Assembly (NCBI GenBank): GCA_016184125.1
Contig: JACPDG010000062.1
Span: 33,145 to 97,144 of the forward strand
Direction of reading: 5' to 3'
DNA: 64,000 bases
Source of the DNA: Candidatus Rokuibacteriota bacterium
GTDB lineage: Bacteria; Methylomirabilota; Methylomirabilia; Rokubacteriales; CSP1-6
Shown here: piece by piece, positions 1 through 11,059 of the stretch
Layout: each line of letters begins with the position of its first letter
How positions within the stretch are numbered: position 1 is the first letter of the stretch
Notes under the pieces: model-generated
Database searches by the model: none
Told to the model about the DNA's origin: nothing
The model's input: the letters and a program-made list of their open reading frames with translations, nothing else
Made by a program: the position numbers and the translations under genes

Positions 1-391
1 GAAGGCGGACGAGATCATCACGGAGCTCAGCAAGGACACCCGGATCATCCTCGTCGACATGCACGCCGAGGCCACGAGCGAATCGCTCGCGATGGGCTGG
101 TACCTCGATGGCCGCGTGACCGCCGTCGTCGGCACGCACCGCCACGTGCAGACGGCCGACGAGCGGGTGCTGCCCGGGGGCACGGCGTACATCACCGATC
201 TGGGGCTCACCGGTCCGACCGACGGCGTCATCGGGGTCGACCGCAACCAGATCGTCCAGCGGTTCCTGACGCAGATGCCGATCAAGTTCGAGACCGCGAA
301 GGGACCGGCGGCGCTGTCCGGCGCCGTCATCACGGTCGATCCCGAGACCGGCCGCGCCTCCGGCATCACACGGCTGCGACTGCCCGCGTGA
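1..391 (+). CDS. YmdB-family metallophosphoesterase, C-terminal part
   Basis: The reading frame is open from base 2, so the gene begins outside the window. The visible 129 residues include VDMHAEATSES and a GTHRHVQTADE stretch, which match the C-terminal metal-binding part of the YmdB / TIGR00282 calcineurin-like phosphoesterases that act on cyclic nucleotides or RNA-related substrates. The His residues in HAEATSE and GTHRHVQT are the expected metal ligands. Its TGA overlaps the GTG start of folD by four bases, so the genes are probably translationally coupled. Family assignment is firm; the physiological substrate is not known. Confidence 0.85.
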   Translation, partial: KADEIITELSKDTRIILVDMHAEATSESLAMGWYLDGRVTAVVGTHRHVQTADERVLPGGTAYITDLGLTGPTDGVIGVDRNQIVQRFLTQMPIKFETAKGPAALSGAVITVDPETGRASGITRLRLPA

Positions 392-1239
392 TCCTCGACG
401 GCAAGGCAGTCGCGCAGAAGGTGCTGGACGAGGTCCGCGCCGGCGTGGTGCGCCTCAAGGAGACCCGAGGCATCACGCCCGGTCTCGCGGCGGTCCTGAT
501 CGGTGAGGACCCGGCGTCGAAGGTCTACGTCGGATCGAAGAAGCGGATGGCGGCCTCGCTCGGGCTCGCGTCGCCGGACTACCTGTTCCCGGAGGGCCTC
601 GCGCAGCGCGAGCTGCTCGACCTCGTCGACCGCCTGAATGCGGACCCGGCGGTGCACGGCATCCTCGTCCAGCTGCCGCTGCCGAAGACGCTCGACGAGG
701 ACGAGGTGATGGCGCGGATCGCGCCCGCGAAGGACGTGGACGGCTTGACGCCGACCAGCCTCGGTCGGCTGCTCGCCGGAGCGCCCGGGATGGTCCCGTG
801 CACGCCGGCCGGATGCCTGGAGATCCTCGACCACTACGGCGCGGAGCTGAAGGGGGCCGAGGCGGTCGTGATCGGCCGGTCGCGGCTCGTCGGCAAGCCG
901 CTCGCGCAGCTGCTGCTGGCGCGCCACGCCACCGTCACGATGTGCCATACACGAACGCGGGATCTCGCCTTCCACACCCGGCGTGCGGACTTCCTGTGCG
1001 TCGCCGCCGGTCGTGCCGGCGTCGTCACCGGTGACATGGTGAAGCCGGGCGCGTGGGTCATCGACGTCGGGGTCAACCGCCGTGCCGACGGCACGCTGAC
1101 CGGCGACGTGGACTTTCCCTCGGTCAGCCAGCGCGCGCACGCGGTGACGCCGGTGCCCGGCGGCGTCGGCCCCATGACCATCGCGATGCTCATGAAGAAC
1201 ACCCTGCTGGCCGCGGAGCGCCAGGGCCGCACGCAGTGA
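388..1239 (+). CDS. folD: Bifunctional methylenetetrahydrofolate dehydrogenase / cyclohydrolase
   Basis: FolD interconverts 5,10-methylene-, methenyl- and 10-formyl-tetrahydrofolate in the cytoplasm and supplies one-carbon units. The 283-residue length is normal. Visible signatures are YVGSKKRM, with the catalytic Lys of the family, the GILVQLPLP motif, and a Rossmann segment VVIGRSRLVGKPLA followed by PVPGGVGPMT near the end. The GTG start at 388 overlaps the preceding stop, and the gene overlaps xseA by GTGA. The gene can functionally serve the glycine cleavage genes found 33 kb downstream, which produce methylene-THF. Confidence 0.97.
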   Translation: MILDGKAVAQKVLDEVRAGVVRLKETRGITPGLAAVLIGEDPASKVYVGSKKRMAASLGLASPDYLFPEGLAQRELLDLVDRLNADPAVHGILVQLPLPKTLDEDEVMARIAPAKDVDGLTPTSLGRLLAGAPGMVPCTPAGCLEILDHYGAELKGAEAVVIGRSRLVGKPLAQLLLARHATVTMCHTRTRDLAFHTRRADFLCVAAGRAGVVTGDMVKPGAWVIDVGVNRRADGTLTGDVDFPSVSQRAHAVTPVPGGVGPMTIAMLMKNTLLAAERQGRTQ

Positions 1240-2603
1240 GCCAACGCAGGGTTCTCACCGTCTCCGAGCTCTCCCAGCAGCTACGCGAGGCCCTCGAGCA
1301 ACGGTTTCCCGCGGTCTGGGTCGAGGGCGAGATCTCGAACTTCAAGGTCTACGGCTCCGGCCACGCGTACTTCACGCTGAAGGACGCGCAGGCGCAGGTG
1401 CGCGCCGTGCTCTTCCGCAACCGCACGCGCCGCATCCGCTTCGAGCCGAGGGACGGGCAGCACGTGCTCGCGTTCGGCGCGATCGAGGTGTACGCGCAGC
1501 GCGGCGAGTACCAGCTCGTCGTCGAGCTGCTCGAGCCGCGCGGACTCGGCGCGCTCCAGCTCGCGTACGAGCAGCTCAAGTCGCGTCTGGCGGCCGAAGG
1601 GCTCTTCGATCAGGGCCGCAAGCGCCCGCTGCCGCGGTTCCCGCGCACGATCGGGATCGTCACCTCCCCGAGCGGCGCCGCGATCCGCGACATGCTGCGC
1701 GTCATCGGCCGGCGGTTCGGCGAGCTCCACATCGTGATCGCGCCGGCGCGCGTGCAGGGCGAGGGCGCGGCGGAGGAGATCGCGCGGGGGATCGCGGATC
1801 TCAACCGGCTGCCCGGCGTCGACGTGATCATCGTGGGGCGGGGCGGCGGTTCGCTGGAGGACCTGTGGGCCTTCAACGAGGAGGTCGTCGCGCGCGCGAT
1901 CGTCGCCTCGAAGGCGCCCATCATCTCCGCGGTCGGGCACGAGGTCGACGTGACCATCTCGGACTTCGTCGCTGACCTGCGCGCGCCGACGCCATCGGCC
2001 GCCGCCGAGCTCGTCGTGCGCGAGAAGCAGGCGCTCGTCGAGACGGTCCACGACCTCACCGCCCGGCTCGAGCGCGCGATGCGGCGCAGGCTCGACCGCG
2101 AGCGGCAGCACCTGGGGCAGCTCGCCAGCCGGCGCGTCCTGACGGACCCGGCGCGGCCGTTGCGCGACTGGCAGCGCCGCCTGGACGATGCGACCGCGCG
2201 CCTCGGACGCGCGATCCACGCCCGCCTGCGCGACGCGGGCCACCGCTCCACGGCAGCGGCTGTCGGTCTCAGGCGCGGCGGCCTGTTGACGCGGCTCGCC
2301 GGCCAGCGGCGCCAGCTGGACGAGCTCGACCGGCGGCTGCGTGCCGGCGTGCGGGCGCGGCTCGAGCGCGACCGCCATCGGCTCCGCGCGCTCGCCGGCC
2401 GGCTCGACTCGCTGTCGCCGCTCGCCGTGCTGGCGCGCGGCTACAGCCTCGCCCGCCTCGAGAACGGCGACATCGTGAGGGATGCGCGGCAGGCGCCGCC
2501 CGGCTCGCGCGTCGACGTCCTGCTGTCCGAGGGACGTCTCGCGTGCCGTGTCGAGAGCGCGACCGAGCACGACGTCAGACCGCACGTCGAGGACGTGGCA
2601 TGA
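1236..2603 (+). CDS. xseA: Exonuclease VII large subunit
   Basis: XseA is the catalytic subunit of exonuclease VII, which degrades single-stranded DNA from both ends. The protein of about 455 residues has the N-terminal OB-fold (VWVEGEISNFK), the central catalytic domain with GIVTSPSGAAIRD, GRGGGSLEDLWAFN and SAVGHEVDVTISD, then a long Arg-rich coiled-coil segment and the C-terminal LARGYSLA motif. The open frame extends further upstream, but the GTG at 1236 is chosen because it gives the family N-terminus and overlaps the folD stop as GTGA. The 3' end overlaps xseB as ATGA. Confidence 0.96.
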   Translation: MSQRRVLTVSELSQQLREALEQRFPAVWVEGEISNFKVYGSGHAYFTLKDAQAQVRAVLFRNRTRRIRFEPRDGQHVLAFGAIEVYAQRGEYQLVVELLEPRGLGALQLAYEQLKSRLAAEGLFDQGRKRPLPRFPRTIGIVTSPSGAAIRDMLRVIGRRFGELHIVIAPARVQGEGAAEEIARGIADLNRLPGVDVIIVGRGGGSLEDLWAFNEEVVARAIVASKAPIISAVGHEVDVTISDFVADLRAPTPSAAAELVVREKQALVETVHDLTARLERAMRRRLDRERQHLGQLASRRVLTDPARPLRDWQRRLDDATARLGRAIHARLRDAGHRSTAAAVGLRRGGLLTRLAGQRRQLDELDRRLRAGVRARLERDRHRLRALAGRLDSLSPLAVLARGYSLARLENGDIVRDARQAPPGSRVDVLLSEGRLACRVESATEHDVRPHVEDVA

Positions 2604-2847
2604 ACGAGCCGAAGACCGACCTGAAGTTCGAGGAGTGCCTCGAGCGACTCGAGCAGATCGTGCACGCGCTCGAGGCCGGCAACCTCCCGCTGGAGGAGTC
2701 GCTGCGCGTGTTCGAGGAAGGCGTGGCGCTCGCTCGTCACTGCGGCCGCTACCTCGAAGAGGCCGAGCGCCGTGTCGAGCTGCTCGTCAAGGACGAGGCC
2801 GGCAACCTCGCGGCGCGTCCGTTCCGGCCCCCGGCCGAGGAGGGTCA

Positions 2848-2851
<4 letters not shown>
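2600..2851 (+). CDS. xseB: Exonuclease VII small subunit
   Basis: This 83-residue protein has the XseB signature: FEECLERLEQIVHALEAGNL followed by PLEESLRVFEEG. It forms the helical partner that binds the large subunit's coiled coil. The ATG at 2600 overlaps the xseA stop, and its TGA overlaps the GTG of ispA. The open frame extends upstream of 2600, but those residues are an out-of-register reading of xseA. Confidence 0.95.
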
Positions 2852-5331
<2,480 letters not shown>

Positions 5332-5343
5332 CCGGGAGCCGGC

Positions 5344-6828
5344 ATGGAGCTCGTCTGGCTCTGGCTGTTTGCCGTCACCATGGCCGCGAACTTCCGCGCG
5401 GCCTTCAAGCTCTTCGTCGACTGGCGCGGCATGCTGACCACCGTCCGGTTCGTCGAGGACGCCTACGCCCGGCTCGAGTCCCTGCCGGACGAGGGCGCGC
5501 TCGAGCACCCGGACGCGCCCGTCTTCCTGCACGTCGTGCCGGCCTACGAGGAGCCGGAGATCGCGGACACGCTCCGCGCGCTGCTGTCGTCCCGCTACCC
5601 GCACGCGAAGCTGCACGTCGTCGTCGTGACCAAGGAGGCGGAGGACCTGGCGCCGCACCCGCTGATGGAGGCGCCCACGTCCGAGCTCGTGCGCCGCTTC
5701 CAGCTCGAGCTGCCGGCCTACCTGCAGAAGATGCTGTCGCTCCTCGTCATGCCGGGTCCTGGCCGCAAGGCCGAGCAGCTCAACTGGGCACTGCGCCCGG
5801 ACGTGCTGCGTGCGCTGCTCGGTCCCGGCTGCGATCCCGCGCACGTCTACGTGGGCGTGAGCGATGCGGACTCGGTGCCGGACCCGAACGTCTACGCGTG
5901 GATCGCGGACGACGTCCTCGCGGCCGGCGGCAGCCTCGCGTACCAGGGCGTGACGCTCTCCCTCAAGAACTTCCACCGCCTCGACGAGCGCGCCCGCGTC
6001 TGCGCGATCCAGCAGTCGTCGATCTTCGTGCGCGTCTCGATCGCGCGCCTCATCAGCGAGACGAAGCGCGTCGCGTGGTTCGCGCGGTGGCGGGGGCGCG
6101 CGCCGCGGACTGCGGCGCTGATCAGGCCGCTCTTCGACCTCGGCTTCCGCCGCTCGCAGATCTGCCTCGGCCACAACCAGTTCGTGCGCCTCGACACGCT
6201 CACCTCGCTCGGCGGCTTCCCGACGAGCGGCGCGACGGAGGACTCCACGATCGGCTACGCGCTCGGCGCGCGCGGCATTCTCATGGCCGCGATGCCGATG
6301 CTCGAGCTGAACGATCTCCCCGAGACCGGGGACAAGATGGTTCGCCAGAACGCGCGCTGGTACAAGGGCGTGCTCGACGACGTCTCGTTCCTGTGGCGCA
6401 CCTGGCGGGAACGTCCCACCGCGTACAACCTCGCCCAGCTCGCTCGGCACCTCGGCAACAAGGTGATCGAGTGGCCGATCGCCGCCGTCGTGTACCCGAT
6501 CGTCGGCTTCCTCGGCTGGCACCTCGCGTACCGCTTCTCGGATCACCCGGTCCTGTTCGTGCTCGGCATCGCGTTCCCGTCGATCTCGCTCGGCATGTCG
6601 ATCTGGGTGGGCGGCGTCGTGACGCAGGAGCTCATGGAAGCGCTGATACCGTACTGCCCGCGCGAGGTCGACGTCAGGCGTCGCACCTGGCGCGCGAAGT
6701 TCTACGGCATCTTCCGCTGCCAGACCTACTGGCTGCTCGCGACGCGGGGCGCGTGGCGCGTGATCGCCGCGCTCGCCCGCGACGGCCGGTTCGAGCCGGC
6801 GAAGACCGACCGCGTGGCGCGGCGATGA
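5344..6828 (+). CDS. Membrane glycosyltransferase, family 2
   Basis: The 494-residue protein starts with a hydrophobic segment (LVWLWLFAVTMAANF) and then a GT-A fold. Visible elements are VVPAYEEPEIADTLRAL at the nucleotide-sugar binding start, a DADSVPD segment for the DXD-type metal site, and RQNARWYKG, which resembles the (Q/R)XXRW acceptor motif. C-terminal hydrophobic stretches (VYPIVGFLGW, VLFVLGIAFPSISLGMS) suggest two or more membrane helices. It probably builds a surface polysaccharide; sugar and acceptor cannot be read from the sequence. The stop overlaps the thioesterase start. Confidence 0.85.
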   Translation: MELVWLWLFAVTMAANFRAAFKLFVDWRGMLTTVRFVEDAYARLESLPDEGALEHPDAPVFLHVVPAYEEPEIADTLRALLSSRYPHAKLHVVVVTKEAEDLAPHPLMEAPTSELVRRFQLELPAYLQKMLSLLVMPGPGRKAEQLNWALRPDVLRALLGPGCDPAHVYVGVSDADSVPDPNVYAWIADDVLAAGGSLAYQGVTLSLKNFHRLDERARVCAIQQSSIFVRVSIARLISETKRVAWFARWRGRAPRTAALIRPLFDLGFRRSQICLGHNQFVRLDTLTSLGGFPTSGATEDSTIGYALGARGILMAAMPMLELNDLPETGDKMVRQNARWYKGVLDDVSFLWRTWRERPTAYNLAQLARHLGNKVIEWPIAAVVYPIVGFLGWHLAYRFSDHPVLFVLGIAFPSISLGMSIWVGGVVTQELMEALIPYCPREVDVRRRTWRAKFYGIFRCQTYWLLATRGAWRVIAALARDGRFEPAKTDRVARR

Positions 6829-7262
6829 GCGACGGGCGCACGTCGCAGCCTCAGGCCGCCGCGGCCTCTCCCGGATGGGGAGGCCTCGCGCGCCTGCTCG
6901 GCATGAAGCCGGGTGAGCTCGCCGACGGCCGCTGCTCGGTCAGCCTTCGTGTCGGTCCCGAGCACACGAACCCGTACGGCGCCGTGCACGGCGGCGTGGT
7001 GTACTCCCTCGTCGACACGGCGATGGGCGGCGCGATGGTGTCGCGGCTGAACCCGAACGAGCGGTGCGCGACGCTCGAGGTCAAGATCAACTACCTCGCG
7101 CCGGTGGCGGCGGGCGAGCTGCGCGCCGAGGCGCGGCTCGTGGAGCGCACGAGCCGCATCGGGGTGCTCGAGGCGCGCGTCCACGCCGACAGCCGGTTGA
7201 TCGCGCTGGCGACGGGCACGTTCTACATCCAGGGCCCGACGCCGAGCGCGCCCGGCGTTTGA
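6825..7262 (+). CDS. PaaI-family hotdog thioesterase
   Basis: This 145-residue protein has a hotdog fold. NPYGAVHGGVVYSLVDTAMG is the classic PaaI motif with the HGG loop and the catalytic acidic residue in the following helix. It hydrolyses acyl-CoA or aryl-CoA esters; the substrate is unknown. The ATG at 6825 overlaps the previous stop. The gene's own stop codon lies inside the -35 hexamer of the tRNA promoter immediately downstream. Confidence 0.87.
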   Translation: MSDGRTSQPQAAAASPGWGGLARLLGMKPGELADGRCSVSLRVGPEHTNPYGAVHGGVVYSLVDTAMGGAMVSRLNPNERCATLEVKINYLAPVAAGELRAEARLVERTSRIGVLEARVHADSRLIALATGTFYIQGPTPSAPGV

Positions 7263-7287
7263 CAGCCTTCGGCGCGTCGGGTATCTT
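7259..7287 (+). promoter_or_regulatory. Sigma-70-type promoter for tRNA-fMet
   Basis: A consensus -35 TTGACA (7259-7264) is followed, after exactly 17 bases, by -10 TATCTT (7282-7287). The predicted start near 7294 is about five bases before the tRNA. The -35 overlaps the TGA of the thioesterase gene. Confidence 0.8.
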
Positions 7288-7298
7288 GAGTGGGTCAC

Positions 7299-7375
<77 letters not shown>

Positions 7376-7384
7376 TTTCGGATC

Positions 7385-7415
7385 AAGGGGTTAGCGCTCA
7401 CCGCGCTAGCCCCTT
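7385..7415 (+). terminator. Hairpin just downstream of tRNA-fMet
   Basis: A 12-bp stem (7385-7396 with 7404-7415, one G-T pair) encloses a 7-nt loop and is followed by weakly T-rich sequence. It is placed like a tRNA terminator. A different perfect hairpin follows the duplicate tRNA end at 15292-15330. Confidence 0.6.
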
Positions 7416-7464
7416 CGCCGTTTCTGCTCCCATTTTGCACCCGCTACGCTGCGTCAACCGCGCG

Positions 7465-7564
7465 GCTGAGCATCGCGTCAACGCGCTCGGCCTCCCGCGA
7501 GCAGCCCGTCCCAGACACCGACGCCTGGACTTGTCGATGAAGAGCTGGCAGCAGCGCGCGTCCG
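7465..7564. repeat. 100-bp exact direct repeat, copy 1
   Basis: This is identical to 11524-11623. It lies between the post-tRNA hairpin and the IS remnant. Read on the minus strand one frame ends REAERVDAMLSRAVDAA, which faintly recalls the C-terminal tail of tyrosine recombinases pointing toward an att site; that reading is speculative. The stretch 7376-7678 otherwise holds only the hairpin, this repeat and GC-rich non-coding sequence. Confidence 0.85.
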
Positions 7565-7678
7565 GCTCGGCCGGCCCGGCGTCGAGCGCCACCGGCTGGC
7601 GGGCACGTCGACGGCCGTCGGCATTCTTGGCGCGAAGCGCGCCTCGGCGCGCGCCGCGCCCGGCGCGCCGCGCGGCCC

Positions 7679-8146
7679 TCAGCGCCGCCGGCGGACCAGC
7701 CCGTGCGCGTGCAGCACGCGACGCACGGTCGAGTACGACGGCCTCCCGCCGAGCCGCGCGTCCTCCTCGACCCGCACCGCCAGATTGTCGGCGTGGAGCT
7801 GCGCGCTCCAGCTCGGATGCTCGTCGTACTGCGCGCGGAGCACGCGCGTGAGCAGGTCGCTGATGGCCCGGCGCCGGCCGTGATCCTTGCGGACCTTGCG
7901 CCGCAGGACGCCGACCGGGTCGGCGCGTTCGCGCTTGGCCTGGTACAACCAGCGCTCGATGGTCGAGAACGCAAAGCGCGCCGGCTCCGCGGTGCTGGGG
8001 TGGCGCCACGGCTGACCGGCGAGCGCGGTGAGCGCTGCCTTCAGCGTGCCGGGTGCGGGGGGTGCGGCCAGGAGCGGCCCGACGACCGCGAAGCGCAGCT
8101 GCGCCCAGCGATCAGGGCTCCGCCCTTGGCCATGGTCGTGGGTCAT
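7679..8146 (-). pseudogene. IS transposase, N-terminal fragment
   Basis: The 155-residue reading resembles the N-terminal helix-turn-helix part of rve/DDE-type transposases: an HTH region with FSTIERWLYQAKRERADPVG, then SYSTVRRVLHAHGLVRRRR, where intact relatives continue into the DDE catalytic core. Here a stop follows directly and no DDE core is found, so the gene is cut short. It shares strand and order with the gene at 8225-8833, as in two-gene IS elements of this type. The family name is from memory and was not checked. Confidence 0.6.
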
Positions 8147-8224
8147 GGCCGTCCTCCTTGTCTCGGCGACCGCGAGGCCGCTCTGAGGGTCGGCGACAGC
8201 TCTACACGGCGAGGGGGGCGGCGC

Positions 8225-8833
8225 TCAACGCGCATCCTCTGCGGGCCGGCGTCGACCCTCGAAAAGCGCGGCGCCGTTGGACGCGGTCGTCGTCGGCACC
8301 ACGAACCGCAGGAGCGCGACGAGCGGCTCCCAGCTGTCGCCGGCAAAGCGCCGCACCAGCGAGTCCGGCAACGCGGTCGTCGGCACGGGCGGCACGAAGC
8401 GCCCCCGCGTCGCCGTCCACCACCGGCTCTCGGCAAAGGTGTCGCGCCACCACTGCCGCCACCGTGCGAGCGTCCGGGCGTCGACCCCGAGGAGCTCGCG
8501 CAGGTATGCCGCGCGCGTGCGCGTCGGCCCGTGGCGCAGCGCGGTCGCCAGCACGACGACGGCGCCGAGGTAGATCTTGCGGCCGAGAAAACGCACCGAG
8601 GGCGGCGTCCGCCGCTTCCGGCAGCCCTCGATGGCGCAGCAGAAGCTGTGGCGGCGGTCGTACGCCGCCGGCAACCCGGCGGGACCGCCGCGGGGCTTGC
8701 GCGGGAAGCGCGCACTGTGCAGCACGTCGCCGCAGACGCGGCACCCGGCCTGCCGGGTCGTCTCGGCCAGGTCCGCGTCGATCCGCGCCAGCACCTCGTA
8801 GAGTCTCGTGTCGGCCAGCCAGGTCAGGTACAA
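8225..8833 (-). CDS. IS-associated putative zinc-binding protein
   Basis: This protein of about 202 residues is encoded just upstream of the truncated transposase. It has a CRVCG knuckle near residue 30 and CCAIEGCRKR near residue 65, so four Cys may bind zinc. The rest is Arg/Trp-rich (RTLARWRQWWRDTF). Its likely start is TTG at 8833, preceded by a GGAGGAG sequence; the longer open frame has no ribosome site. Such genes are known to me as passengers of a transposase pair, with unknown role. It may still be translated although its partner is broken. Confidence 0.5.
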   Translation of the reverse strand: MYLTWLADTRLYEVLARIDADLAETTRQAGCRVCGDVLHSARFPRKPRGGPAGLPAAYDRRHSFCCAIEGCRKRRTPPSVRFLGRKIYLGAVVVLATALRHGPTRTRAAYLRELLGVDARTLARWRQWWRDTFAESRWWTATRGRFVPPVPTTALPDSLVRRFAGDSWEPLVALLRFVVPTTTASNGAALFEGRRRPAEDAR

Positions 8834-8861
8834 GAGAGGGACTCCTCCATGGAGCGAGCGG

Positions 8862-9260
8862 ATGATGAGCACGATCGGACGCAATGAGCCCTGCCCCTGC
8901 GGCAGCGGCAAGAAATATAAGCGCTGTTGCCTGCACGAACACGAAGCGGCGGCCGCCGAGCGCGCCGCGACCGCAGCGGCGCAGGCGGCCGCCCAGTCGC
9001 TGGCGCCACCCGGGTTCGCCTGGGAGGACGACGACGGTCTCGATGAGGCATCGAACCGTGTCGTCGATCTCGTGCACGACGGACAGCTCGACGAGGCCGA
9101 ACAGGCCGCCCGGGATCTCCTCGTCCGCTACCCCGACGTCCACGACGGCTTCGAACGGCTCGCCATGGTCTACGAGGCGCGCGGCGACCGCACGCAGGCC
9201 GTCGAGTACTACCGCAAGGCGCTCCGACCGGCCATCGCTGAGCGTGATCGGGGAACCGGG
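8862..9260 (+). pseudogene. SEC-C motif / TPR protein, 3'-truncated
   Basis: The frame opens with a clear SEC-C zinc motif (RNEPCPCGSGKKYKRCC). An Ala-rich linker follows, then a TPR-like helix pair (LDEAEQAARDLLVRYPDVHD and a RTQAVEYYRKAL stretch). Homology fades at about 9245. The frame then continues as low-complexity sequence read out of register over the next remnant, to a stop at 9921-9923. I read it as a gene whose 3' end was lost in a rearrangement. SEC-C domains bind zinc and occur on SecA and many small stand-alone proteins. Confidence 0.6.
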
Positions 9261-9309
9261 GGATCGCCCTCAAAAAGCGTGCTCACGCTGAGCTCCGGAA
9301 AGGAACCGC

Positions 9310-9847
9310 ATGAAACTCACGATCTGGCTGATGCTCGGGTCGTCCAACAGCGCCATCGTCGAGTTCATGATCCCCGAGGCGGGCCAGTACATCATGGTGG
9401 ATCATCACTTCGCCAATGCCTCGCAGGGCGCCGTCGGCCTCCTCGACGCGACCGGCAAGGCGGCTGCCACGCCCGACCTCGAGCATCACAACATCCCGGC
9501 CGTTGCCGCAACGCCCACCGATCCGGATGCGGTGAAGGGGCAGCTCGAGTTCCAGAGCAAGTGTCTGGCGTGCCACTCCATCGGCGGGGGCAAGAAGCTC
9601 GGACCGGATCTCGCGGGCGTTACCAAGCGGCGCACCGAGCGGTGGCTCACCGCGTGGCTCAAGGCGCCGGACAGGATGCTTCAGTCCGACGCGGATGCCA
9701 AGCAGACAGATGCTCAAGGAATACAACAATCTCCCGATGCCCAATCAGAATCTCAGCGACGCCGAGATCCGGCAGTACATCAAGTACTTCAAGTGGGCGG
9801 ACGAGCAGCCGGCCGGCTCGCTCGCATCGGGCGGAGCAGGGCACTGA
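9310..9847 (+). pseudogene. Multicopper/nitrite reductase-like C-terminus fused to cytochrome c (broken)
   Basis: The 5' part reads like the last cupredoxin strands of NirK-type or multicopper oxidases (IVEFMIPEAGQYIMVDHHFA then GAVGLLDATG), with a His pair that could be copper ligands. A linker leads to a cytochrome c domain with the haem motif CLACH and GPDLAGVTKR. After residue about 131 the frame is lost. The correct continuation, MLKEYNNLPMPNQNLSDAEI with the Met haem ligand, lies in another frame from 9710 to the TGA at 9845-9847. The shift coincides with a tandem CAGACAGA at about 9702-9709. The N-terminal oxidase domains are absent, so this is a degraded fragment. Confidence 0.7.
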
Positions 9848-10016
9848 CGACGTGATGACCACTCACGCGAGCGACTCGACGGACCGGCGCTCTTGGCGCC
9901 GGAGTCTCCCACCGCGCAAGTAATGCCAGCGTCGGAATGCTCGATCCCCCGCCGTGCGCGGCGCCGCCGCTCCAGGGGTTGCGTGGCCAAGGCCAACGAT
10001 CTATATTGATCGAGGA

Positions 10017-10430
10017 GTGGCGAAGAGGCGTCCCAAGACCACGCGCCGCCGCCCGGGCCTCAGCGGAGGACGCAAGCGGGTTCTCGTGGTCTTGTTCGTC
10101 CCGAGTGTCGAGCGCGATGGAATGACGGCCATTGACCAGCCCCGCTGGGTCGATGGGGCCTTGGAGATGTTCGGGCGCGTCTTCGGCGGCGCAACGGCCT
10201 ACCCGAAGGCACAGGGCATCTGGCGCGATGATGAACGAGGCGGTGCACTCGTGAAGGACGAGCCGGTCGTCGTGCACTGCTACACGACGCCTGCCGACAT
10301 CGAAGACGCGAGCAACCTCGCCGAGCTCGGAGCGTTCTGTCGGAGAATGGGTCATAACGCTCGCCAAGGAGAGATCGGCTTGGTGGTCGGCGATGAATAC
10401 TTCGCCATCCGAGACTTCGCAGAGGAGTAG
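10017..10430 (+). CDS. Hypothetical protein, first of an unknown island gene set
   Basis: This is about 137 residues with an Arg/Lys-rich N-terminus (KRRPKTTRRRP), a beta-like VLVVLFVPSV strand, and a conserved-looking core WVDGALEMFGRVFGGATAYP and VVVHCYTTPADIED. I do not recognise a domain. The start is uncertain: GTG 10017 lies just after GAGGA, and the frame is open further upstream. It is followed after 21 bases by another hypothetical gene, so the two may form an operon with the ribbon-helix-helix gene downstream. Confidence 0.55.
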   Translation: MAKRRPKTTRRRPGLSGGRKRVLVVLFVPSVERDGMTAIDQPRWVDGALEMFGRVFGGATAYPKAQGIWRDDERGGALVKDEPVVVHCYTTPADIEDASNLAELGAFCRRMGHNARQGEIGLVVGDEYFAIRDFAEE

Positions 10431-10451
10431 ACGATAAAAAGGCAACTCGAC

Positions 10452-10799
10452 ATGGACAAGATCGCCAGGGGGCTCGGCGCCGAGCGCCAGGGCAAGGTGT
10501 CCGCGACGGGCGGCTACTTCGGCGCAATGCAGCTACTCGCGGACGTCGAAGCTAGATTCCGCGTACCGGCGCGCGGCGGGCGGCCGACGGATCCTCGGTG
10601 GACGGAACGGCGACTCGTCCCCCTCGCACCAGAAACACTCGAGCGTCTGGAGAAGATCACGTCCAGGGTGCGCGCGCACGGGGGAGTGAACGTCGAACCG
10701 ATGCAGCTCGCTGCGCTGCTACTCGAGAAGACGGCGAGGCATCTCAGCGAGGCTGAAGCCGAGCAGCTCGTCCGGCCGCGGCGACGAGCGAGCCGGTGA
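10452..10799 (+). CDS. Hypothetical protein, possible DNA- or RNA-binding partner
   Basis: The 115-residue basic protein has the stretch RWTERRLVPLAPETLERLEK followed by a helix that ends MQLAALLLEKTARHL. The LAPETLERLEKI pattern resembles the helix of ribbon-helix-helix or AbrB-like small regulators, but I cannot assign a family. It starts at ATG 10452, with only an AAAAAGG stretch upstream as a possible ribosome site. The stop overlaps GTG 10796 as GTGA. It probably belongs to the same transcript as 10017-10430. Confidence 0.55.
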   Translation: MDKIARGLGAERQGKVSATGGYFGAMQLLADVEARFRVPARGGRPTDPRWTERRLVPLAPETLERLEKITSRVRAHGGVNVEPMQLAALLLEKTARHLSEAEAEQLVRPRRRASR

Positions 10800-11059
10800 G
10801 CGAGGCACGACGCCCGCGGGCAGACCTCGTGCGCATCGAGACGCGGCCCGCGGAGATCTTGCGCGGTCGTCGAGAAGCATTGCGAGTGCAGGGCGACAGG
10901 AAGCTCCGGCGAAGGTTGATTCGTCGATGCGCCTTTGCGTCAGTGCTCGGATGTCTGATCAGGACGAGATCCGGAGTTATCGCCGGTGGCGAGGGAGCAA
11001 GGGGGGTCGCTGATGCGTACGGCGACGGCAAGGAAGGGCAGGATTCCGAAGTTCCGTAG
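10796..11059 (+). CDS. Small Arg-rich ORF, doubtful
   Basis: This 87-residue frame begins at a GTG that overlaps the preceding stop, and it overlaps the next gene by 47 bases. The composition is strongly Arg/Gly-rich and no motif is seen. Coupling by GTGA is the only support. It sits where a toxin gene would be expected ahead of a CopG-type antitoxin, but it does not resemble BrnT or other known toxins. Confidence 0.25.
   Translation: MSEARRPRADLVRIETRPAEILRGRREALRVQGDRKLRRRLIRRCAFASVLGCLIRTRSGVIAGGEGARGVADAYGDGKEGQDSEVP

Noticed and set aside
9261-9923. Continuation of the SEC-C frame to 9923 as one long protein
   Set aside because: Beyond about residue 130 it reads the cupredoxin/cytochrome remnant out of frame.
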